A stretch of 64,000 nt of DNA, taken from contig QNQO01000524.1 of NCBI GenBank assembly GCA_003290165.1, positions 186,001 to 250,000 on the forward strand, written 5' to 3'. How positions within the stretch are numbered: position 1 is the stretch's first letter; the number at the start of each line of letters is the position of its first letter. This stretch comes from Berberis thunbergii (taxonomy: Eukaryota > Streptophyta > Magnoliopsida > Ranunculales > Berberidaceae). The notes beneath the pieces are model-generated. The model saw nothing but the letters and a program-made list of their open reading frames with translations, was not told the DNA's origin and made no database searches. Positions 48,701 to 60,700 of the stretch are shown piece after piece. The position numbers and the translations under genes are program-made.

Positions 48701-51700
48701 GCATCGAGGGGCAAACGTCCAATGGGAGGACCAAGAGCTCCGGGAAGAGATGCAAGGAGCCTTGAACGCAGTAGTGGACATGGTGTCCAAGAAGATTGAG
48801 TCCTTGAAGCCAAATTGTTGTCAAAGATGCGAGATGTATGCTTACAGGAAAGAGTTGAGAAGTTAGAAACTCAACTCAGGTGTGTATGGTGCGGTAGCCA
48901 ATGGTGGGACTACCCAGGGACAATCACCCACGAGTCGAAGCTCCCAAACCTAAGGCCTATGGTGGGGCAAGGAGTGCAAGGGAGATCGACAACTTCTTGT
49001 GGAACATGGAGCGCTTCTTTGATGCGGTTAGCATAATAGATGAAGCATCAAAGTACGCAGTGTCTCCTATATTTAAATGATGTTGCTACAGTTTGGTGGC
49101 GCAGAAGGTCTGATGATGTCAAGAAAGGATTGTGCACCATCGACACTTGGAAAGAATTCAGAAGGAACTCAAGAGACAATTCTACCCGGAGGATGCCGAA
49201 ACGAAGCTAGGGCAAGCTTCGTCGCCTTCAACATAAGGAAGCCACATAAGGGAGTATGTGAAGGAGTTCTCGGATTGCTCTTGGAGATTCCTGACATGGA
49301 AGAAAAGATGCTTTGTTTAACTTCCTTGATGGCCTAACGGGTTGGGCCAAGTTGGAATTGAAGAGGCGAGGTGTGCAAGACCTTGCAACGGCTATGGCTG
49401 GGCCGAATCCTTGATTGAGTTCAAAGAAAGGACTCATCCAAGGGCAAGGGAAAAGGCCGAGTAATGATGGCAAAGGTGGGGGAACAAAGAGAAGTCCTCC
49501 AAGGAACACAAGTACTCCAAAGACAAGGGGAAGAGAAAAGAGATGGATCACCCAAGAAATATCTTGCTTCTTATGTAGTGGACCCCATCGGGCATTTGAG
49601 TGTCCAACCGGGGGAAACTTGTCGCGCTTGTCATGGAGGAAGAAGCAAAGGATGAAAAGGATCGCCTCAATGAATCTCCTATGTGCCATCAAGTTAAGGT
49701 CGAAAACAACCACGCGGAAGGATGTACGTGGAGACCAAGATGGGGACAAGACTTTGAAAGCATGGTGGATACCGGAGCCGACACAGTCTACATGGCCAAA
49801 GACCTTGCTGAAGAAATTGGCCTATCATATACAAGGAGAAAGGTATATCAAGGGAGTCAATGTAAAATCTCCCAATTGAAGGAATAGCTCGTGGCACCGA
49901 TATTCGGCTTGGACAATGGCAGGTAAAGTCGACATAACTATTGCCCAATTGATGATCACAATTCTATTTGGGTATAGATTCTTGGACATGGTGAAAGCGT
50001 TTCTGGTCCCATATGCCAACACCATGTGCATCATGGAGAAGGGACAACCTTGTGTTGTGCCCGTGTAAGGGAGATAAGTAAGGAGAGAATGGTGTCCGCT
50101 CTCCAACTTTCTACAGGAGTAAAAAGGAATGAGCTACTTACTTGGCTACCCTCAAGGAAGAGAAGGTCCCATGGATGGAGAGGTGAATGTACCTAAGGCG
50201 TCCAAGATGTTCTCAAGGAGTACAAGGATGTTATGCCTGCCGAGTTGCCTAAGAAGCTTCCACCAAGGAGAGAGGTAGATCATGCTATTGAGTTAGAAGT
50301 TGGAGCAAAGCCACCCGCATTTGCTCCTTATCGTATGGCACCTCCTGAGCTCGAGGAGTTAAGAAGACAATTAAGAATTTACTAGATGCTGGTTATATCC
50401 GACCCTCCAAAGCTCCATATGGTGCGCCGGTCTTATTCCAAAAAAACATGATGGATCCCTACGGCTTTGTATTGACTATCGGGCACTCAACAAGGTCACT
50501 ATCAAGAACAAATACCTGATTCCACTTATTGCGGATCTCTTTGATCAACTTGGTGATGCAAGGTACTTCACCAAGTTGACTTACGCTCGGGATACTATCA
50601 AGTCCGCATAGCCGAAGGAGATGAACCAAAGACGGCATGTGTTACAAGGCCGTGTCTTATGAGTTCTTAGTCATGCCATTTGGTTTAACTAATGCGCCGG
50701 CCACATTTTGCATTCTAATGAATAAGGTACTAGCTCCTTACCTTGATCGGTTCGTAGTTGTGTACCTTGATGACATTGTGATTATAGTAAGACATTGGAG
50801 GAACATTGGATCACTTGAGGCAAGTGTTCCAAACCTTGAAGGAGAACGAGCTCTATGTCAAAAAGGAGAAGTGCTCATTTCCCAAGAGATGTGACATTCT
50901 TGGGTCATATCATAGGCAAGGGTAAGCTTCGTATAGACAAGTCTAAGGTGCAAGTCATCCAAGAATGGGACCCACCACCAAAGTCACCGAGTTAAGATAT
51001 TTCCTTGGCTTGAACTATTATAAAAGGTTCATCAAAGGCTATCTTCCATAGCCGCTCCATTGACGGACTTGCTCAAGAAGGGACGAAGTTGGGATTGGAG
51101 TTCAAAATGCCGACAAGCTTTCGCAGGATTGAATAAGGCAATTGTGGAAGAACCGGTGTTGGCACTTTCCAACCATTCTGTCTTTTGAGGTACATACGGA
51201 TGCTTCCGACTTTGCTATTGGTGGGGTATTAATGCAAGAAGAGCATCATATTGCCTTTGAAAGTAGGAAGCTCAATGATACTGAGAGGCGGTACACAGTA
51301 TAAGAGAAGGAAATGTCTGCGGTTGTGCATTGCCTGCGAACATAGCGACATTACTTGCTTGGGAGCAAATTTGTGGTCAAGACCGACAATGTTGCCACTA
51401 GCTACTTCCAGACACAGAAGAAGCTCACACCAAAACAAGCTAGGTGGCAAGATTTCTTGGCAGAGTTCATTACACTTATGGCAGTACAAGCCTGGGCAAA
51501 AGCTAATCTTGTTGTGATGTTTTGAGTAGAAAATGAGAACTTGCTGACATAAGTCAAACCTCAAAGCAACTTGAAGGCGCATAAAGGAAGGGATTGGCAC
51601 ATGATCCATGGCTCAGCACTCATAGCTCTTGTCAAAGATGGGAAGACAAGACGATTTTGAGTGGGAGACGGCTTGATATACTCTAAGGGAAGGCGAATCT

Positions 51701-54700
51701 ATGTTCCACCTCATGACAACCTAAGGAAGGAAGTCTTTGAAAGAATGCTGATAGCAAGTGGACGGGACATCCATATACATCGGACTGTTGCTCTTGTGGA
51801 AGATTCCTATTATTGGTCACATATGAGGGATGATATCGAAGCATATGTGAAGACTTGTCTTTATGCCAACAAGCAAAATGAGCAACAATCACCTGCTGGA
51901 TACTTGAACCCCTCCCCATCCCAGAAAGACCTTGGGAGAGTGTTTCCTTAGATTTCATAGTTGGGTTGCCCGCATCGGAAGGGGTTGCAATTGGATACTT
52001 GTGGTCGTGGACAGATTTTCGAAGTATGCACCTTCATTCCCACACCCAAGGAGTGCACAGCCGAGCAAGCCGCACATTTATTCCTCAAAACATGTGAAGT
52101 ATTGGGGTGTGCCCAAATCTATCATCAGTGGTTCACGGGGGAAATTTTGGACTGAGCTGTTCAAGTTGTTGTACCGACCTTAATTTCTCTACTAGCTTTC
52201 ATTCCTCAAACGGATGGTCAACGGAAAGGAATGACATGTCTTGCATGGAGTTATATCTTAGGCACTATGTGAGTGCCAACCAGCGAGATTGGGCTAAGTT
52301 GCTAGATGTTGCCCAATTCTCTTTCAACTTGCAGAAGTGTGAAGCGACGGTCGTAGCCCATTTGAGATTGTCATGGACAAACAACCTATGACCCCAAGTT
52401 CTATTGCCACTGGCTACACTGGAGTGAGTCCATCAGCCTATAAGTTTGCCAAAGGATGGAATGATCAAGCTGATGAGGCTTGAGCTTACCTGAAAAAGGT
52501 ATCCAAGAGGATGAAGAAGTGGGCCGACAAGAAGAGACGGCCTCGGAGTTCAGGTTGGAGACCCTATGCTTGTCAAGATGCATGCTCAAGCCAGACTTTC
52601 TGGACTGCATCGTGGCTTATCAGGAGATATGAGGGTCATTCCCCATATCAAGAAAGTGGAAAGGCAAGCCTACAAGGTTGAGTTTGCCGCCGAGGATCAA
52701 GTTTCATCCAGCCTTCCATGTGAGCCTACTGAAACCGTATAAGGAGATCAGGATGATCCAAACAGAGGAGTTTCACAAAGAGAACCAATGGGCATGAGGA
52801 TCCAACATGACAAGGAACCAGAGACTATCTTGTCAGATCAGGTGGTGCGTCATTCCAACCAACCTCCCACACATGAGTACTCGTCAAGTGGAAAGGATTG
52901 CCAGAAAGTGAAGCTAGCTGGGAGCCAATCCAACATTTGTTGGCAATTCAAGAGCAAATCAAAGCGTACGAGATTTGAAGGCAAAGAAGACGTCACCTGA
53001 TTAGGTGGGGAGAATGTCACAAACTATCTTCTTGCCTAACCAAGTGAGGTTGGCAAGTGTAAATAATGTAGAGTATTCCACATTGTTTTAGAGAGAGTTC
53101 TCTAGAACCTCCCATAAAATTCTATAGAGTTCCATAGGATTCTAGTCCTTAGATATTTCTAAGGAAGTGTGTAGAAGTTCATTGTAGACCGTTAGATCAA
53201 ATTGATCACCGTCGTCCATTGAGGAGGTGGAGTTGTATAAATAGGCTAAGGCCTCATTTTGTTGTAATCACCTCAGAGAATTCAAGCAATACAAGTTCTA
53301 GTTCTCTTAAGCTCTCTTGTGTGTTCTTAGCTTGCTTAGTTTTCCAAAGTCTAAGTAAGTCTTTTGTGGGCAAGGCTGACTAGCTTTCTTTGATAACTCG
53401 GGCAAAGTTTGCTAGTGCCGCACGGGAAGTACTTGTGAAAAGAAACCGTGACACTAACAGTCGCCTTGATTACACTGGGTCATATGGGTCTGGCATGTCA
53501 ACCTTGACATGATTAGCCGTGTAGTGTTTCGTGTCAGACGAGTTTGGCTACTAAACCAAAACACGACCCACTAATTTTATGGGTTAGGTCGACACGACAA
53601 TGATCACTAATTGTTTCATATTTTCTCAAACCCAAATCCACTAACTAGCAGGGTGCATCGTGTCGGGTTCTCGTGTTGCATCACTTATTGCCATTCCTAC
53701 ATAGAGCACAAATCGGTTTGGGATGATTAACCTCTTTTAAGAATATTTTCCACGGTCAAAATTTAATTTTGCCATGAAGCATTGTCCAGAGAAGAAACGA
53801 GGCTCTCTAAAGGACTTTTTACTCCATAAAATGCTCTACAAGTTGCTACCTCTTTGGTCAAATGTTGAGGGGGCATTCATAGGAGCCACAACTTCATAAT
53901 ACTCTACTGAAAATTTAGAACCCTTACCTCCTCAAAGCCATTTTTCACGATCATCATCAAGCTGGACATTTTCAGCAATCAAGAGAAGATTGAGCATTGT
54001 TCCATTTCCCAATCATTTGGTTCTCATCATTTTTAGAGTATCCGCTCCAACCCATTTTGGACCCATAATTGCACTCTAGCTACATTGTGGATTTCAAATG
54101 AGATATAGTTTTCAACACAGTTTGTCAAGTTCATTTTGCCATTCCAAAGTGACCAGCCATAAGTTGAAGTCAAGTCTTTGGTAAACCAATCTTGAGGAGA
54201 TCTCCGCATCAGTTGAAACTACAAATCTCAACCAGTAAGGCTTTGTCGAATTCTCTAATTTTGATACCTAGCCCTCATTTGCTCCTTGATTAACTGGATT
54301 TCTTCCAATTTGGTAGATGGTCTTTGATGAAAGATAAGTGGCCCACATAAAGTTCTGTGCATTTCTCAATACGAGCTGAAACTGTAATCGTGCAATGGGA
54401 CATGAAATGGATTGGGATGCTAGCTATAATACTCTAGATTAGAGTTTCCCTACTTACCTTGGCAATATACCACTTCTTCCATGTGTTGCTTAGTCAGCCC
54501 TCAATTCCGCTGTGTCCCACACTTTGGAATGAGAAACTGATACTCTCAGTTTATGGATTGGTTTGGTTCTGTTAGTCAGTTTTTTTACTTTCTCTTCACT
54601 ATCACATAACCCTCAACTATCAAAGGCATGATGTGAGACTTAGCCGCCTCGCCTAACGTAGTGATGCGATCTTATGCGTTACGCCTAGACTAGCTTAGGC

Positions 54701-57700
54701 TATGGTCTCGACTGCCTATTGCCACTAATGCTTAAAGCTTCGACCCCATCGCTTCCTCATGTGGCTGTCCTCATCGACTTACAAGATAGTTAGTTGCGTC
54801 TCTCCTTTTCTTCCCTTTCCCTTCTCCTGTTTGAGATTTTAAGCTGTGCCCTCCTAGACAGCACAAATTCTCTCACTGACGAGCAAGAAACATGGATGCA
54901 AGGATGAAGATAGAGGAGGGCACGACTTGTTTGGAAATAATTAGAAGGTTGGACGCTTATTGGAATTGGGAGAGAGCAATGGTTTGAATGAAGTTTGGCA
55001 TATGTTATATTGAGATAGACTCATTTGACTACTAGACTTGTGACTTGATATGAATCATGAATCTATGATATAATTAAGATATGATTATATGAGCTTAGTT
55101 GATTTGGTGTGTGCTAGATTTTTCTTTATTTATGCATTATTAGGTGCGTGCTAGATTCTTTTTCTTTTTTTGGTTTTTTGGGGGTGGGGGAGGGGGAGGG
55201 GAGGGTGTTTCCTTATAGTGCTTGACCATTTTTTCTTTTATTACTTCCTTTCAAAACATCTAAAGGCTCCATTTTTTTCCCAAAGCGCCACGCCTCAGCT
55301 TAGAACGCTGTAAGGTCACATATTAATCAAGGTGAAGACTACCACTTAAATCTCTACCCTCTGAGTCTGAAAAAAGGTTCAGTCACGGCAGGCAGCAGCA
55401 CTTCGCCTCAGGTCACCAAGGCTCTACTGGCGGACCTTGACGCCTTGCGCCTCACCTCGCCTGACAACATAGTAAATGGGAGTGGTAGGTTTGTGGTTAA
55501 TCTGTTTCACGTCTATGGTCTACCAAATCAGCCTCATTGTTTATTCTATCCAATCAACTTGGTGTTTTCAACATTGCGGCAGGAAAGCAACTTGTGGCAG
55601 TGGGTTCTCTACACCAGATTCCTTTTTTTCTCGTTAGAAAATGTTAAATTTTATTCACAATGTGACAAGGAAGTGACTATAGAGGCCCCGCCTTCTCCGA
55701 TCTACTATCGAAAATGCAAATCCAACACCCAAGAAAAGAGTCAGTTTGTAGGGTTCCTGTTAAGTATCCGTTTCATTCGCTTATTTTCTTCTTCTCTTCC
55801 TTTCTCTTTTCCATCTATTCTTCTTCTGTCATTTTTTTCTTCTCCAACTTCTTTCATTCATCTTCAATAGATCTTAAACAGAATTCAAGAATTAGTTTCT
55901 CACAATTTTGGCTCATTACCTCCATTTTATCAATTTATTTAACATGTAAGTTGAGATTTGGGTTTCAAATTAAAGCCATGTATCAAAAGAATCTTACCAT
56001 CTTATGAGGAATTAGAGAATGGAAAGAAATCCCTAGGGTTTCTCATCAATTGGTGATTGTTCTTTAGTTTGACATCTCAGCTACAACCCAGCCTGATTAT
56101 TATATGATTTAAATAAGTCATGTTGTGTTACCCTTCATAACCAAGTCATTCACGTGTTTGACAACTTTGATGCAATTATTAAATAGGAAAATCTCAGGTT
56201 GAGTACCAAACCTAACCCAACCTTATGCCAACCTTGTTTCTCCCATTATTATGGAGTCCAATTTCAAATTTATTTGAGTCTTTTGCAGTAATTTATTCAT
56301 TAAAATAATAAAATAAAAGAGATGAAATGTATTAATGCTTATCAAAATAAAAGAACTAGGTATTAATTCTGCATATCAGAAAAGAACGAGAAGCATACTC
56401 CCTCATTCTTCAAAATTCTAGCAGTGCAATGTAATGCATTCCTGTATTTTATTCCATGTGCTCCAGTGTTGTGTTTTTGCAGCTTCACCTGAAAATGACA
56501 TAATATGTGACTCGAGTTGTATAGTGCTCAAGAACACGCACATGAAATTTAACAGTTGTGGCACTCAATCAGGTCTTTGGTTTTAAAAGCTATGTACACA
56601 TTTGTAATATAAATGAGTATACAAGCACAAATACTTCTCGGGAAACCTAAGGAACCAAGATGGTATGAGCTTGGCGTGCCAATGGTTAATACTTTGTGAA
56701 CTTTTTTTTTGGGAAAGCGAGCTGGGTTTTTATAGGATCCCATAACCTATCAACAAGGTGTGACCTACAGGTCAACACCATAAGAAAGTAACCATGCCGC
56801 CGGCGTGTGTCGAACCTAGGACGAGGGGGATAAACCCACAGCCCTAACCACTCGACCATAACACCATTGGCAAAATACTGTGTGAACTTACAGCATGTAT
56901 AAATGCAAAACTGCAAACAACAATTTCATACAATCCAATAACATCGATTTTACAAGTGCAGAGCTATGCAATTTGGCAGAAACCAACTTAACCATTTTGG
57001 GCGTGAATTTGTACAATAAAAAAATTTAGGAACATCGAGTTTAATACTCCAATTGATCCTTTTTCACAAGTTGCAAGAAACACTAAGCACAAAAAATTAG
57101 TTACTTTTTACTTGAAATATGATAGACAGTAACAAAGTAATTAAACTATAATCAGTATTTAAAAACCGTTGTGAGAAACACTTCATCAGTGGAATCACTA
57201 TCAAAAGGGTCAGATGAAGCATAAGTAGATGGTCGGCAATTGGGGTTTACTCTGGTGAGGAGATATGCTATTGTCCCTACAATTGTAATTTGTACAACTA
57301 TGACTTTGTTGTCAATGGCAACTCATACTTGTTTTCCATGGCCCCCTATGGAGGATCACCATGCCTCTCTCGGACAAAAGCCTCCTTGTTGACATGATTA
57401 ATGGGCATAGCCATTTCCAAAACTGTGTTTGTATTTCCAAGGAACAATGTCGCCATGAGGATTTCGGCCCCTCCCAGAAACTGTTGCTGATCCTCATAAA
57501 ACATAGAGAATTTCATCCTAGCCACCACGACCAAGTTGCTTACCCTTCAAGCCTTTATCATTGTTGCTGCCGAAAGACCCAGAGCTGGATGAAAGAAAGG
57601 AGTCCCCCTCTTTCGGATCCATAAGTCGAACCAAGTTGCTTAGCCCTCAAGCCTTTATCATTGTTGCTGCCGAAAGACCCAGAGCTGGATGAAAGAAAGG

Positions 57701-60700
57701 AGTCCCCCTCTTTCGGATCCATAAGTCAATTGTCTCTAGGTTGTACCTTGTGTCACACATCATCTTGGGGGAGGAGAATCTCCATTCCTGAAAAGATTAT
57801 ATCTGACTTCCTCATTGTTGCTTATAAGGTGAAAGGTCTTTTGCCACCAACATCAACTCAAAAGCTGGTCCTCAGCGATAATTTAATCATGTTAATTATA
57901 GTGTCCATCGTCAATTTGTGGTCTCCAAAGGAGGAACTGAAAATATTTCATATCTAAATGTGAAAGGGGTACACAAAGTTGAACAACGTATTCCAGTAAA
58001 GTCTTGTTATTAACAACCAGTGATTGCAACTGCGGAGGAATCTCAAGTAGAGCAACCACAGGATGTAAAAGAGGTGGAAATGGGTTGAGATCAACAACCT
58101 GACAACCTATTGGTGTTACATTTGTCATCAATGTGGTGAACACGACTTCCAATTGATGACGTGATACTATCTCTAAACGGAAACAAATAGAGATGAATAT
58201 CAATGAAGCTTTCAATTTACAATCGAACTTTATCAAGGGTTTATAATCGAAACCATAAATCACCTATGAGCAATCCTAATCATTTCTTTTAATTTCATCT
58301 AATCTGCCCAAATACAATGAGAGAGCCCTTGATTTATATGTCTAAGAGATTGGGCCTATAAAACATATGACATGAACTCGGCCCATGCGTTCACGCCCAA
58401 TATCTATCAAAATGGCACTCCCTCGTCTCTTCTCTCACCTCTCACCTCTCACCTCCGATGTAATCTTCTTTATAGTAATCAAAACGTATATCATATGTTG
58501 GAAACCTAAATTTAAGATACAATACATGTATTGTGTATCATAAGATACAATGTAAATTTCTCCATAGCACGTCGCGCCTCACCACCGCATGTCGTCTTCT
58601 CCTCTCTTATTTCTCTTCTCATTTCTTTTTCTCTCCTCATCTCTTCTTTCTCTGCTTCTCTCTCCCTTTCCGATTTTGCAAGCCTAGTTGCGAGATTGAA
58701 AATCTCACAGCGTTAGCAGCTACGAGATAGGAAAGAAGAGGGGGTGGCGGGCAGGTTGCAAGGCAGGGCAGGGTTGGCGGCAGTGCCACTTGTTGTTGTC
58801 TTCCTTCCTCTTGAGAAGAAATTGAAAAGGAAGAAAGAGGCGAAAAAGAAAAAATTTAAAAATTAAAATTATAGTAGTCGTGTCAAAGAGGGGAAATGTT
58901 GATGTCAAAAAGTCACTGCCTATCCAAAATTGTGGAGAATGTTGTAGCTAAAAATCAAAGCAATCAGTGGTTTGTGAGGGGGGGTGCATTGGGGTATTTT
59001 AAGAAACTCTTACTTGAAGGTTTCTATTTTTAACTGGGTGTCTCGCTGTGTACAGCCTTGTATCCTTCGTGAGTTACTCGCTTCTTTCTATTAATATTTT
59101 AGCCCTATCAAAATTTTTTTTACCAAGTTTACCAAGAGTGCTTCAAGTCAGAGCAAGATCTAGCTTGGAACACCAGATCTAAAGCAGTCTTGGAATCCCT
59201 CAAATGGGTACAGACATTTTCAAGAAAGTTACCTATCCTGCTCACTCCCAGATCTGGCATGCTTTGAACCAACATCCACCATGTGAGTCTCTATTTACAC
59301 ATAAGAGAAATATACCCAGCCAGTTCCTTATAACTTATTTTAAAACTCAAATCCTAAACGATGTAACTGGCGGCAACAACTATGTAAACAGGAGGGTCTC
59401 CACCTTGTCATTCAACAAAGCAAGGATGTGAAAGTCTTTTATTCCCATGCCACCATATACAACTAAAATTTTATCTCAATTTCGTAACACACTTTGTATT
59501 TATATGATATTGGAGAGATCCTGGATGGAACAATTGGCTCTCTACAAGACATAGACATAAGATCAGCCATGAACTTCAACACCCTCTCTTTTAGTTATAC
59601 CACTTCCCAAATAGCTTTGACGGACAATTTGAATTCATCCCAAATGTCTACAACCATTCATCTAGGTTGGTTCATGTGAACATTTTTCCCATAGAAGCTG
59701 TAAGCACCCAATAGAATCAATTCTGCCCACTACAAACTTACTACTAAAATGAGTTCATGTGCTCCAACTTTGTAGACCCGTATAAGGTATAACTAGAATG
59801 TTGTCAGTCATAGATCTCCATCATCTTTTGATTTGCAATTTCTGACTTTCTAGAACGACTTCCATGTTGCATTTCTTACTATTTTCATTAGGCTCGTCAT
59901 TTTTTATAAAAAAAAAATAATTGAATTATTCAAAGAGTCAAGTAAATATACCAAAGCAACTATAGTTAAGTTAGATAGATCATTGAAGCGCCTGCTCGAT
60001 GAGTGCTTTAAGTAAGAACCCTCATTGAGTTCAAGAATAGGGTGCTCACATATCATGTCAAAATGGTGCTCAAGTCTCATGTCAAAATAGTGTAATAGAA
60101 GATAGTGGGGTAGAGATCAGTATTTGAAAAAATGTTGGAGGCGTAGGCCTCGAAGCATAACGCTTGAATTTAGCGTCAAAAACATACTTTTTTGCATTTC
60201 AAAATGTTTCAATAGATTTTTTTCAAGGGTATTTTTTTGGAAATGTAAAAAATAACCCTAAAAAAACCCCAGACTTTATGCTATTGAGTCAAAATGCAAA
60301 CTGTTTTTCGTACGACTGCTTTCAAAGTCCAAATCTGATCCAGCCTCCAAATCTCTCCAAACGCCAAATTGATCAAGCTTTTCAACATGTTCTCCAAGTT
60401 GATTAGATATTTAGCTTTTTTTTAAATTATATTTTGGCCATGAATAGACGTTTATGATGTTATGGGTTTGCAATTTGAATTCTAAATGGTTGTATTCTAA
60501 TTATTATTTGGATACTTGACTTAAAGTTGATGATGGAAATATGACACTTTCAAGTTTGATGCTTGATTTATATGCAACTATTGTTTTGGATGTGGAATCA
60601 CGAGTTACCCTTTTTTTTTGTTATGAATGCATTTTTATTTTTATTATATTTTAAATACAAATTTTCAAGAGGCTTATGCCTTACCCTTTTTTTATTATGA

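Larger units (their letters stand above)
48045..53453 (+). mobile_element. Ty3/gypsy retrotransposon with chromodomain, degenerate
   Basis: A 5.4-kb element: LTR (48045-48483), primer-binding site, gag, protease, RT, RNase H, integrase, polypurine tract, LTR (53015-53453). The gag ATG is at 48538. The zinc knuckle at 49565-49603 has C-X2-C-X3-H-X4-C spacing. The protease site is D-T-G-A at 49768-49779. The RT box Y-L-D-D is at 50763-50774, with upstream RT motifs from about 50270. RNase H (HTDASDF) is near 51190. The integrase zinc region and core lie at 51660-52400. A chromodomain-like C-terminus follows at about 52790-52995, which points to the chromovirus branch. Gag and pol are broken by many indels and stops, so it is inactive. 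It lies antisense to the carrier gene in intron 2. The LTRs differ by roughly 7 percent by eye. Confidence 0.88.
47317..53474. mobile_element. Second-level terminal-repeat element, split by gypsy
   Basis: The left end is TGTAGTTAAGTCGTTGAGGC and the reverse complement of the right end is TGTAATCAAGGCGACTG. Both are variants of a common plant repeat with GCCTCA/TGAGGC words. Its 3' part (GCCTTGAGGCGTGCCTAG) is cut by the gypsy LTR and resumes as CTAACAGTCGCCTTG after the second LTR. No coding capacity. The target duplication is not clear. Confidence 0.4.
46938..53699. mobile_element. hAT-like element E (host of nested insertions)
   Basis: The left end is TAGGGGCTGCAATAGG and the reverse complement of the right end is TAGGAATGGCAATAAG, matching at most positions of a widespread plant hAT terminal repeat. 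Both ends also carry GTGTCG-type words inside. The flanks are CACAGAGT (46930-46937) and CATAGAGC (53700-53707), agreeing at 6 of 8 positions, as expected of an old duplication. Minus the nested DNA the element is about 1.3 kb or less and encodes nothing recognisable. Confidence 0.6.
46800..54560 (-). mobile_element. LINE split by a large nested insertion
   Basis: On the minus strand, 54560-53708 gives RT tail and pre-zinc-finger pieces: [26 protein letters not shown]-like [28 protein letters not shown] and [10 protein letters not shown]. The text then stops at the hAT-like element end. It resumes left of that element (46937-46860) with CG, a gap, then VDHMYAQL, which corresponds to the zinc-site VDHLLLHC segment expected next. 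The LINE is therefore older than the hAT-like element. Many stops are present and the outer limits are approximate. Confidence 0.55.

Noticed and set aside
49228..49749. 173-residue minus-strand frame
   Set aside because: It is antisense to the gypsy gag/protease region and is a shadow frame.
55445..55870. 141-residue plus-strand frame
   Set aside because: CT-rich low-complexity end, no family resemblance, inside carrier intron 2 next to an eroded repeat.
56713..56870. tRNA gene on the minus strand
   Set aside because: A and B boxes are present but no complete cloverleaf, and the A-tail and 14-bp target duplication identify a SINE.
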